Part shown: positions 53,601 through 64,000 of the stretch, piece after piece | Position numbering within the stretch: the first letter of the stretch is position 1 | How the letters are laid out: each line of letters begins with the position of its first letter | Assembly: GCA_945862025.1 (NCBI GenBank) | Contig: CAMAWU010000003.1 | Coordinates: 1 to 64,000 of the forward strand | DNA from: Ferrithrix thermotolerans DSM 19514 | GTDB taxonomy: Bacteria > Actinomycetota > Acidimicrobiia > Acidimicrobiales > Ilumatobacteraceae | DNA: 64,000 nucleotides | Direction: 5' to 3' | Notes under the pieces: model-generated | What the model saw: only the letters and a program-made list of their open reading frames with translations | What the model was told of the DNA's origin: nothing | Database searches by the model: none | Position numbers and translations under genes: made by a program

Positions 53601-54532
53601 GCTGATGGTTTGACTTGACCCAGAGGCTTACCGAAAACTGGAACTTTCATATACGCGATAAATGCTTCAAACATTGCCAACGACTCTGGAGTATCAAGAA
53701 CTCGAACCTGTTCCCACATTTTTCCTTCGTGCCACGAACCAGCAAAGTGAAGAAAATGATTAGTAAACAAACTTGCTTCAATACAACTTTTAATAAGCTG
53801 CAAATTATCTTTGTGGTCGCTGTACAAAAACGGATATTTTGATGAAATTTCATAAACCCATAAGGCTTGAAATCTATAATCAAGCCATTCAACAAGATTT
53901 CGAGATTGAACAAAATGATTTAAAAATCTTTGTTCACCACCATTATCCTGCTCCATTATGTTTTGGTCAAAACTTCTGTAGTACTCGGCCAAAAGCAGGC
54001 CATGCTTTAAGCAGTTGTACACAAAGACACCCGAACAGGCGTCATCTGGCTGTACCTCTAAACCAGCCTCGGCGTAAAGATCGTTTAGTGAAATAAATAA
54101 ACTTGAGTCCAATGGATATTTGGCGTCGTAGAAGCGATTTCGAAGAAACGCCATCCGCCTCAAATATTGCTGATGCTCTAGTGGTAGGTTTTTTCGCTTT
54201 GAGATGAGGCCAACTTTTGTGTCATCCCTGGAGTCAAAAATATTTGGAGCAAGCGGGCTAATCAAAATGTCAGTATCTAGGCAACAGACGTTGTTTGTTT
54301 GGAAAGTGGCACTATTTAGCGCCTCGCCGATCAAGAATTTCTGCCAGTACGGATTCTTCCAGTCAGGATGATCTGTGTTGATCAGGTGATCATCAAACAA
54401 AATCAGTCCGAGGTCGTGGCGTTTGCAATACATTTCCCAAGTCGCAAAGGCATACTCCATGAAAGGTTTGAGATATGCGTCTCCAATTGCGATCGTTGCA
54501 AGAACATTGCCAGACTTTCCTGGCGGAATCAA
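53597..54532 (-). CDS. GT-A-fold glycosyltransferase-like protein
   Basis: 311 residues. VLATIAIGDAYLKPF at the start, a CCLDTDILISP (DxD-type) near residue 84, CSGVFVYN near residue 168 and a terminal HFAGSWHEGKMW near residue 273. These are features of GT-A enzymes that bind a nucleotide sugar with a metal, but the family is unclear. The start is uncertain: the only usual codon is TTG 54532, and conserved sequence appears to begin about ten residues later. No Shine-Dalgarno seen. Same operon as the gene at 52443. Confidence 0.6.
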   Translation of the reverse strand: MIPPGKSGNVLATIAIGDAYLKPFMEYAFATWEMYCKRHDLGLILFDDHLINTDHPDWKNPYWQKFLIGEALNSATFQTNNVCCLDTDILISPLAPNIFDSRDDTKVGLISKRKNLPLEHQQYLRRMAFLRNRFYDAKYPLDSSLFISLNDLYAEAGLEVQPDDACSGVFVYNCLKHGLLLAEYYRSFDQNIMEQDNGGEQRFLNHFVQSRNLVEWLDYRFQALWVYEISSKYPFLYSDHKDNLQLIKSCIEASLFTNHFLHFAGSWHEGKMWEQVRVLDTPESLAMFEAFIAYMKVPVFGKPLGQVKPSA

Positions 54533-54683
54533 TACTTTCAGAACTCACCTCGCCCTAGAACTTGAACGCCACCGAAGAGTGACTAAAACGAGTTTAGCGA
54601 TTGACGCGCGAATTTGAAGGTTACAAACGCGCAACTGGGGTCTGTGCAGGCAGTTGGCGATACCCTGACGACGTAAATGGCTT

Positions 54684-54689
54684 AGGAGG
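54684..54689 (+). promoter_or_regulatory. Shine-Dalgarno of the SCP2-domain gene
   Basis: Perfect AGGAGG seven bases before ATG 54697. It fixes the start against the longer in-frame ORF beginning at 54601. Confidence 0.8.
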
Positions 54690-54696
54690 TTCAAAC

Positions 54697-55104
54697 ATGG
54701 CGCATCAGTTTTTGAGTGATGAATGGATGGTTGCGGCCCGTGAAATTCGTGCGCGATATCAAGACGACTCAATAAAAATTCCAGTTGGTGTGCGGATGAA
54801 CCAAATCATTACTGGAGTTCCATTTGGAGAAGGAACGGTAGCAACTTACACAGATACAACATCGGGCTCGCTAGACATTGATCTTGGACATCTTGAAACT
54901 GCCGACGTGACTGTGACCACCGACTATACGACAGCACGAAATATTTTTGTAGAGCAAGATCCAAATTTTACGATGCAGGCATTCATGTCTGGAAAAATAA
55001 AAGTCGAGGGTGACATGTTAAAGATGATGGCCCTGCAGGCCGCGATGCCACAAGACGAAATCGCAAAAACAATTGCTGCTGAAATCAAAACAATTACAAA
55101 ATAA
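54697..55104 (+). CDS. SCP2 sterol-carrier-like protein
   Basis: 135 residues. MAHQFLSDEWMVAAREI then a beta-rich core (VTVTTDYTTARNIFVEQDP), ending in AFMSGKIKVEGDMLKMMAL, the SCP2 signature. Such domains bind lipids or acyl chains; in actinobacteria they occur singly or with other lipid enzymes. The exact ligand is unknown. The start follows a strong AGGAGG site. Confidence 0.85.
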   Translation: MAHQFLSDEWMVAAREIRARYQDDSIKIPVGVRMNQIITGVPFGEGTVATYTDTTSGSLDIDLGHLETADVTVTTDYTTARNIFVEQDPNFTMQAFMSGKIKVEGDMLKMMALQAAMPQDEIAKTIAAEIKTITK

Positions 55105-55122
55105 GTTCTGAAAAGTGCTGCC

Positions 55123-56619
55123 CTAACTGGGTTGATGTGTTGAGCGAACAGCGCTCGCAGCAAAAATTGCGATCACACTACTAACCGCACCAGCAAGCAA
55201 TGCGTACGAGTAGCTTTTAACTACTCCGGAATTAATCGTGGCTTCATGGATCCCAATCATGATTGCGGCACCCAAAACTGCGCCCATTTGATTTAAAAGT
55301 TGTTGCATTGCACTTGCTACCCCGAGATCTTTATTGTCAACAGAATTTGCTAGAAGTGCAGTAAGCGCAGGCGACGAAATGCCCAAACCGATTCCAGAGA
55401 GCGAAAGTCCGAAAATGATTAACAGATCAGATGCGCCAACATCAATCTGCGAAAGTAGCAACATTGATGCGACCACTGCGCATGCGCCAATAATTCCTGC
55501 GTTTCTCTCACCGATTCGCAATGAAACGCGACCCGAAAACGGTGCAACGAGTGAAAACATCAGCGGACGAGCAATTATCAGCCAGCCGATATGTGATGTT
55601 GAAAAACCTAGACCAGTTTCGAGCAACTGTGGCACAATCATGAACCCACCCATGTAAGCAAAGTTCGTCAGCGCCTGACTCGTAACTGGATACGCAACAT
55701 TTCGCGTTCGAAGCCATTTCAAAGGCAACATTGGGTCACTCGCTTGTTGTTCTACGCGCGCAAATAAACCCAAAGTTGCAACGCCAACTAGTGCAACCAT
55801 AAATGTTCGCGACGACCCAAAACCCCAAGAAGGGCCACGGTTGATTGCGAGCAAAATCAAAACAGAACCAGCACCCAGTAGTAGCGCACCTTTGATATCA
55901 AACTTGACATTTTTCCTACGCTCAGTGTCACCGAGCAGCCACATTGCAACCAGACAGCCTGCCAAACATAATGGCGCTTGAATTATAAATATTGTTCGCC
56001 AACCAAAAACTGCAACGAGGGGTACGCCTGCTACTACTCCAATGACCGGTGCGCCAGCGGTAACAAAACTCCAGTAGCCAAGTGGACCGACTCTTTCGCT
56101 TGGATCAAACATTCGATTGATGTACGCCATTGCTGCTGGTCCGAGCGCCGAGCCGCCGGCCGCCGAAAGTGTTCGAAATACAATCATGGAAGTTGCATTC
56201 CAAGCGAATGCAGTACAAAGCGCAAATACTCCTGCAAAAAATAATCCATAAACAAAAACTCGCTTGTGTCCCCACAGGTCGCCGATTTTTCCAAATCCTG
56301 GACCAACCACACCGAATGCGAGCATCGGCGCCGTAATCGCCCAACTGATTATCGCTGTCGTGCTATTGAGGTCATCAGCGACGGTCTTAAGCGAGACGAC
56401 AAGCAGTGTGATCATGAAACTCACTGTGAAGACACAGCTCAGCAAGACGACCAGTGTCGCTTTACGCCTTGAAACTCCGACTCTTCGCACAATCTTTTGT
56501 CGGATTAATAACGACCATGGGATTACTGAAACTTCATCAACGCCACCTGCGTCAAGAACCGCTAAATCTTTTGTTTCGTCTCGGTTCTGAATTTGTGATT
56601 CAAACTTCTCGATTTTCAA
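55123..56619 (-). CDS. DHA2-family MFS drug/solute transporter
   Basis: 498 residues with about fourteen membrane spans after a 45-residue cytoplasmic N-terminus. GFGKIGDLWGHKRVFVYG near residue 110 (loop 2-3 MFS motif), then GAPVIGVVAGVPL (antiporter motif C) near residue 190. Substrate unknown; such pumps export drugs, lipids or peptides. Its start overlaps the stop of the PASTA pseudokinase gene by four bases, so the two are coupled. That link is more interesting than the transporter alone. Confidence 0.88.
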   Translation of the reverse strand: MKIEKFESQIQNRDETKDLAVLDAGGVDEVSVIPWSLLIRQKIVRRVGVSRRKATLVVLLSCVFTVSFMITLLVVSLKTVADDLNSTTAIISWAITAPMLAFGVVGPGFGKIGDLWGHKRVFVYGLFFAGVFALCTAFAWNATSMIVFRTLSAAGGSALGPAAMAYINRMFDPSERVGPLGYWSFVTAGAPVIGVVAGVPLVAVFGWRTIFIIQAPLCLAGCLVAMWLLGDTERRKNVKFDIKGALLLGAGSVLILLAINRGPSWGFGSSRTFMVALVGVATLGLFARVEQQASDPMLPLKWLRTRNVAYPVTSQALTNFAYMGGFMIVPQLLETGLGFSTSHIGWLIIARPLMFSLVAPFSGRVSLRIGERNAGIIGACAVVASMLLLSQIDVGASDLLIIFGLSLSGIGLGISSPALTALLANSVDNKDLGVASAMQQLLNQMGAVLGAAIMIGIHEATINSGVVKSYSYALLAGAVSSVIAIFAASAVRSTHQPS

Positions 56620-58556
56620 GGAAAGACCATGTCAATGAGCGAGCCGCGCGGCACCTTGTCACCATTGTTAATCGCCACGCCTTTTACAGATGCACTCTTC
56701 ATTCGATACGACTTGCGACCAGTAACTTCTCCAACAACAAAACCTGCTGCAACAAGTCGTTTTTCGGCGTCATTGAAATTAATTCCAACGATGTTTGGCA
56801 TAACAACAAAATCAGGACCGAGCGACATTGAATATCCAAGCGCTCCACCACGCGGAAGCTTCTCGTCGGCAAGTGGCAACTGCCCGCCGATCAATCCGAT
56901 CGCAACATCATTATTGAAAACATCTGGAGTCAGAGCCAAGACGAGACCAAGTTCGGCGACTTTCGCAGTTGCGTCAGCCACGCTGAGACCGATAATCATC
57001 GGAACTGTTCTTAGTGCAGGACCATTTGAGATGGTCAGACTGATAAGCGTGCCTTTGAGAACTTCATCCCCTGCAACAAGCGATGGCTGCTTGGCGACTG
57101 ACCACGAAATTACATTTCCAACTTCGACAGTCTCGCTTGAATCTTCTTTCGATTCAACAGTCAATCCTTGAGTTGCCAATTTTTCTTCGGCAGATGCTCG
57201 CGACTCACCGGTGACATCAATAAGAACACCAAGTGGCGGTCCTTCGGAAACCACGAGGACTAATACTTCGCCTTCTTTAAGGCTGACTCCTGAGGCTGGC
57301 TCAGTTCGAATTACTTGTCCAAACTCAACTTCGTTTGTTCGTTCAGCTCGAACTATTAGATCCCAGTCGAATCCCGCAATTTTATTACGAGCTTGCGCTT
57401 CGGCAACACCGCCAAGTTCTGGAACCTGATGCGAAGACTTAACTAAAGATTGAAAAGCAATCATTGAAATAATTACCAACGCAGCAGCAGCCACTGAAAT
57501 CCAAATTCGTGTGAACCTGCGGCGAATTTGAGGAGAGTCATATGTTTCTTCTTCGGCGATCGCTTGATCAACTGCCCGCTCAAAACTAGATGGAGTTTCA
57601 ATAACTTTTTGAGCGCGGGTGGGGTTTGGTCTTGTAATTAGATTTGGACGAGTAATAACATCTTCAAAACGTTTCGAAGTAATAGTGTCAATCGGTTGCG
57701 GGCGTGGCATTTTGTCAGCAACTTGCGCCAGGGCTTGACCAAACTCGAGCGCGGTGCCGCGTTCACTTGCCACTGGGCGTCCTGCTCGCTCAATCGGTGC
57801 AGCTATTGGCCCAAGACCACCGGAAACGGGCAGCAACTTATCTATTCGGTTCGCCAAAGTAATTGCAACCGATTCTGCCGCGAACGGAACTTCGCCAGTG
57901 ATTGTCTCAAGCAAAGTAATCGCCAGTGAGTAGACATCTGAATACATGTCTGGCACTGAACCTTGTCCGATTTCGGGTGCTGCGTACCGTGCTTGCTCAA
58001 TGCTCATCTTTGCTGCAACAAAACTTCGCTTGACGCCAAGCCCGGCAAGTCGAATTCTGCCGTCGTCACCAAAAATTAGGTTGGCTGGTCGCACATCGCC
58101 ATGTACGAAGCCATTTTTATGAGCGTGATGTAACGCTCGGCAAACATCAAGTCCGACAATTAATGCTTGCGATGGAGTCAACCGTCTACCCCGGTCGAGA
58201 TATTCGCGCAAAGATCCTTGAGCAAAATGCTGCGTTACGCTAAAAGCGATTTTAACCCCATCCATAACTGAGTCGCCCCAGTCGTCGATTGAGACGAGCG
58301 TCGGATGCGAAATATCGTGAAGCTGTTGCATTGACGAATCGAAGGCAGCCAAAGCTGCTTCTTCATCAATCAAGCCAGATACTTTGTCAAATAGTGAGGC
58401 GACGGTCATCAATCGCACGGCTACTTTTTTTGATTCTTCTAAGTCTTCAGCTTCAAATATTGGAGCGGTTGCCGTGCCGTCACTACGGAGTTCTTCAACC
58501 CGATATCGCCCCACAAGAACGTGACCAATGACCGAATCTAAGGTAACCACAGCCAT
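56616..58556 (-). CDS. PASTA-domain pseudokinase (Ser/Thr-kinase fold)
   Basis: 646 residues. Kinase-fold domain (about 1-270), a cytoplasmic linker, one membrane helix (WISVAAAALVIISMIAF near residue 350) and four extracellular PASTA repeats. Key catalytic positions are changed: the VAIK lysine is replaced (KVAVRLM), HRDLKPEN reads HGDVRPANL (the HRD Asp is kept, but the Lys two residues on is Arg), and DFG reads GLG (RLAGLGVKR), losing the Mg-binding Asp. It should bind or scaffold rather than phosphorylate, like MviN/FhaA-linked pseudokinase domains of mycobacteria. PASTA repeats bind muropeptides or beta-lactams in related proteins. Confidence 0.85.
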   Translation of the reverse strand: MAVVTLDSVIGHVLVGRYRVEELRSDGTATAPIFEAEDLEESKKVAVRLMTVASLFDKVSGLIDEEAALAAFDSSMQQLHDISHPTLVSIDDWGDSVMDGVKIAFSVTQHFAQGSLREYLDRGRRLTPSQALIVGLDVCRALHHAHKNGFVHGDVRPANLIFGDDGRIRLAGLGVKRSFVAAKMSIEQARYAAPEIGQGSVPDMYSDVYSLAITLLETITGEVPFAAESVAITLANRIDKLLPVSGGLGPIAAPIERAGRPVASERGTALEFGQALAQVADKMPRPQPIDTITSKRFEDVITRPNLITRPNPTRAQKVIETPSSFERAVDQAIAEEETYDSPQIRRRFTRIWISVAAAALVIISMIAFQSLVKSSHQVPELGGVAEAQARNKIAGFDWDLIVRAERTNEVEFGQVIRTEPASGVSLKEGEVLVLVVSEGPPLGVLIDVTGESRASAEEKLATQGLTVESKEDSSETVEVGNVISWSVAKQPSLVAGDEVLKGTLISLTISNGPALRTVPMIIGLSVADATAKVAELGLVLALTPDVFNNDVAIGLIGGQLPLADEKLPRGGALGYSMSLGPDFVVMPNIVGINFNDAEKRLVAAGFVVGEVTGRKSYRMKSASVKGVAINNGDKVPRGSLIDMVFP

Positions 58557-58606
58557 TAAAACTACTAGTGAAATTCACTTACCAATGTTTTATCGGGTTT
58601 TAAGGC

Positions 58607-58612
58607 GAGAAT
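58607..58612 (+). promoter_or_regulatory. -10-like element of the 58619 gene
   Basis: GAGAAT, six bases, then GTG 58619. Confidence 0.35.
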
Positions 58613-58618
58613 AGAGAT

Positions 58619-59137
58619 GTGACAACTAACATCCAAAATTCAAAACCAAAGAAAAGTTTTCTTCAATCTATTAACGGCCAACGACTTCTGACAAGCCTTG
58701 GCATTGCACTTGGTTTAGTGATGATTATTTTCGGCTTCCAAGCATCACGAACTGGTCGAGATGAGTCGGGCCTGCCTGACGCAATTGAACGAATGTCGCC
58801 AGCAAACGGTGACCGGGTGCTGCGTCAGTCGCAAATAATCGTCGACTTCGTTGACGGATATGAATCAGTGCTGTTCATTGATGGCGTTGAATTGCCGACT
58901 ACGCGGCTAGACGAACTCACCGCATCTGGTCAGCAAGCAACCCCAGGTGCACAAGTTGAGTTACCAGCAACAGCAGTTTTTGATCCCGGAAATTTTATCA
59001 TTAGTTTTCAGCCGCAAGCCGGCGCAGTTATTGAATCATTCACACAGGGCGAGCACGAAGGCAAAGTTAAATATTGGCGGGTTGAAGATGGTCGCAATAA
59101 ATCACGAACATATATCTGGAAATTTGATACTGACTAA
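58619..59137 (+). CDS. Membrane-anchored protein of unknown function
   Basis: 172 residues from GTG 58619. A basic start (NSKPKKSFLQ), one membrane helix (about residues 23-42), then an extracytoplasmic beta-rich domain with the repeat-like ERMSPANGDRVLRQSQI and VEDGRNKSRTYIWKFD. No family recognised. It diverges from the PASTA pseudokinase gene and converges with ligA. Confidence 0.6.
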   Translation: MTTNIQNSKPKKSFLQSINGQRLLTSLGIALGLVMIIFGFQASRTGRDESGLPDAIERMSPANGDRVLRQSQIIVDFVDGYESVLFIDGVELPTTRLDELTASGQQATPGAQVELPATAVFDPGNFIISFQPQAGAVIESFTQGEHEGKVKYWRVEDGRNKSRTYIWKFDTD

Positions 59138-59169
59138 AAGTGCAACAATAACTTCAGTTGTAACTCAAA

Positions 59170-62163
<2,994 letters not shown>

Positions 62164-63231
62164 TTACTTAGTCGCTGGGTTCGAGGCGTCGGCGATTCCG
62201 CCGCCGAGGACAAATGAATTAGATGGGTCGTAACAAACGACGCTCTGTCCTGGCGCGATGCGCCGCTGCGCAACATTAAATCTCAAGACAAGCGGGTTCA
62301 GGCTTTGCACGACCGCGGGTAGCGCGGCCCCGTGAGCGCTGCATTGGACAAGCACAGTTGAATCAACTACTGGTGCGATATCTGCCCACATCACATTGTT
62401 CACTGCAAGACCCGAACGAAGTAACTGATCTTCGCTGCCGATTACAACACGGGCGTTCGGTGTGTCGACATCGACAACAAACTGTTTTGGTCCACCACCA
62501 GGCAAGCCCAAGCCTTTTCGCTGACCGATAGTTATAAGTTCAAGTGCGTCTACTGCGCCTGCTTGAACGCCATCTGATGTAACAACAGTTGCTTTACGAA
62601 ACTCAATTCGGTGTCCCAGAAAAGTTTCACGACCACCAGTGCGCGAAATGAAACAAACATCTTGGCTATCAGGTTTGGTTGCGGTGCGAAGACCAAGTTC
62701 GACTGCGCGATCACGCACTTGTGCTTTGGTTAAATGCCCGACCGGAAACATTGTGAACGCAAGTTCTGTTTGGTCAAGCATGTAGACGACATAACTTTGA
62801 TCTTTTAATTCATCGTGGCCACGAGTTAAACGAAATGTACTCTCTGCGTCTCGTGTGATCTGCGCATGGTGCCCGGTTGCGACGGCGTCAAAACCAAGAA
62901 GTCGTGCTCGCTCGCTGAGTCGATCGAACTTTAAGTGTCGGTTGCATTCAATACAAGGATTAGGTGTGATGCCGTCAACATGGGCTTGCACATACGGAGC
63001 CACAACATGCTTATCAAAATCTTCGGAAAAATTAAACACTAAGTGGTCAATGCCAAGTTGTTGAGCAACACGACGTGCATCGTCAACATCCGAAACTGAA
63101 CAACATCCAGTGTCGCTCTCGCCTCCCCATAGTCGCATCGTTACACCAACCACTTCGTGTCCTTGATCTATTAGTTCGGCGGCTGCCACCGAAGAGTCAA
63201 CCCCGCCCGACATCGCCACTAAAACTTTCAT
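62164..63231 (-). CDS. mnmA: tRNA-specific 2-thiouridylase
   Basis: 355 residues. SGGVDSSVAAAEL PP-loop at the start, catalytic Cys in the NPCIECNRHLKF segment near residue 93, and the second Cys in DSQDVCFISR near residue 195, then KGLGLPGGGPK. Adds sulfur to the wobble uridine of tRNA-Lys, Glu and Gln. Its ATG overlaps the end of the cysteine desulfurase gene by four bases, the usual sulfur donor pair. One may note tRNA-Glu and -Gln here read CTC and CTG, which do not need it. Confidence 0.96.
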   Translation of the reverse strand: MKVLVAMSGGVDSSVAAAELIDQGHEVVGVTMRLWGGESDTGCCSVSDVDDARRVAQQLGIDHLVFNFSEDFDKHVVAPYVQAHVDGITPNPCIECNRHLKFDRLSERARLLGFDAVATGHHAQITRDAESTFRLTRGHDELKDQSYVVYMLDQTELAFTMFPVGHLTKAQVRDRAVELGLRTATKPDSQDVCFISRTGGRETFLGHRIEFRKATVVTSDGVQAGAVDALELITIGQRKGLGLPGGGPKQFVVDVDTPNARVVIGSEDQLLRSGLAVNNVMWADIAPVVDSTVLVQCSAHGAALPAVVQSLNPLVLRFNVAQRRIAPGQSVVCYDPSNSFVLGGGIADASNPATK

Positions 63232-64000
63232 CTGCCGACCTGTGCTTTTACCGCTGGCTTTTTGTGACGCAATTGGTGCACGGCTGCAATTAGCGCAGTC
63301 GAAGCACGGTCAATGTCGCTCAGTGTTGTTGTGTGACCGAGACTCATTCGCAGAGAACCCATCGAGTATTTTCGATCAACTCCCATCGCCGACAGCACAT
63401 GCGAAGGCTCCATCGCACCACTCGCACAGGCACTTGCCGCCGATGCACAGATCATTGCTTCGTCTAGTAAAAATAAAATTGCTTCGCTCTCACAACCTGC
63501 GATACAAAAATGTGCAATGCCAGGCACTCTCTTGTCGCGCGCAACGGTTTCTATGACATCATCAATTTCGCTGATAACTGCATCAACTAAGGCATCACGA
63601 AGTTGCGTTACTCGTTCGACCTCGGCATCTCGAGTTGAATCTGTTTCACGAAGTGCCGCTGCTGTTGCCATGATTCCACCAACATTGTGTGTTCCACTGC
63701 GACGATCCCGTTCTTGTCCGCCGCCAACAATCAGCGGATCTATTTCAAGACCGATTCGCTGCATTGTGACTCCCATTCCTTTTGGTCCACCAAATTTGTG
63801 AGCTGAAACTGATAGCACATCGACTAATTTTGAAATTTCGCGCAAGTCTTGCCAACATGTCGCCTGCACTGCATCGGTGTGCAACACAGCATTAGGTGCA
63901 TTTGCTCGAACCACTTTTGCAACTTGGCGCAGCGGAGAGATGCTCCCGACTTCATTGTTGACTGCCATCACTGAAACAACACTTACTCGGCCAGCGTTCT
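63228..64000 (-). CDS. iscS: Cysteine desulfurase, C-terminal two-thirds (5' end outside window)
   Basis: About 257 residues visible; the start lies beyond base 64000. MAVNNEVGSISPL, the PLP-lysine motif SAHKFGGPKGMG near the middle and the active-site cysteine loop SASACASGAMEPSHVL are all present. It takes sulfur from cysteine and passes it to MnmA downstream (four-base overlap), and may serve Fe-S assembly too. NifS versus IscS cannot be told from this fragment. Confidence 0.93.
   Translation of the reverse strand, partial: NAGRVSVVSVMAVNNEVGSISPLRQVAKVVRANAPNAVLHTDAVQATCWQDLREISKLVDVLSVSAHKFGGPKGMGVTMQRIGLEIDPLIVGGGQERDRRSGTHNVGGIMATAAALRETDSTRDAEVERVTQLRDALVDAVISEIDDVIETVARDKRVPGIAHFCIAGCESEAILFLLDEAMICASAASACASGAMEPSHVLSAMGVDRKYSMGSLRMSLGHTTTLSDIDRASTALIAAVHQLRHKKPAVKAQVGR

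Overview
The window looks like chromosome of a streamlined, fairly AT-leaning actinobacterium. The evidence is a LeuA with a leucine leader peptide and attenuator, a PASTA-domain kinase-like protein, DHA2-type MFS transport, an actinobacterial-type N-acyl-D-amino-acid deacylase, homospermidine synthase, and tRNA-Gln and tRNA-Glu beside gltX. Many genes also show a -10-like hexamer exactly six or seven bases before a GTG or ATG and no Shine-Dalgarno, i.e. leaderless transcripts. I infer a freshwater Acidimicrobiia-like lineage (Ilumatobacter relatives); this is unproven without a phylogeny. Nothing indicates a plasmid, prophage, IS element or CRISPR array.

Layout. 1-12377: housekeeping and envelope genes (galU end, FmdB-like protein, SAF protein, a tldD-pmbA-uppP operon, PAP2 enzyme, dxs, inositol-phosphatase family enzyme, CoxG-like protein, N-acyl-D-amino-acid deacylase, CapA-like lipoprotein). 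12397-26783: a large surface-sugar cassette with methyltransferases, a UDP-galactopyranose-mutase-like flavoprotein, a PhyH-type oxygenase and LIC12192-family protein pair, three SDR epimerases/dehydratases, two DegT aminotransferases, a sugar N-formyltransferase and a LpxA-like acyltransferase. It encodes no recognisable glycosyltransferase or flippase, so it probably builds or decorates a modified amino sugar that is used elsewhere. 26852-33365: a recombination hot spot next to tRNA-Glu and tRNA-Gln. A resident MOSC gene is split into 5' and 3' remnants around about 3.7 kb that carries a radical-SAM gene, an intact MOSC copy, a decayed tRNA-Glu fragment and a serine hydrolase.

33443-51391: gltX, a VIT-family transporter, then branched-chain amino-acid genes in several transcription units (cimA-ilvE, leuB, leuCD, leuA), interspersed with greA, a DEAD-box helicase and homospermidine synthase. 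leuA is preceded by a ten-residue leader peptide with three consecutive Leu codons and an intrinsic terminator. 51426-64000: ferredoxin, pyrF, two surface-glycan genes, an SCP2 protein, MFS transporter plus PASTA pseudokinase, ligA, a membrane protein, mnmA and the cysteine desulfurase that feeds it sulfur (cut by the window edge).

The most interesting observations are the split and rescued MOSC locus with its tRNA-Glu remnant; a lipoprotein gene whose ATG directly follows the encoded CCA of tRNA-Glu; the consistent leaderless promoter geometry; the leucine attenuator; the PASTA pseudokinase; and several degenerate paralogues in the sugar cassette (an SDR without its catalytic Tyr and a C-methyltransferase without its SAM motif).
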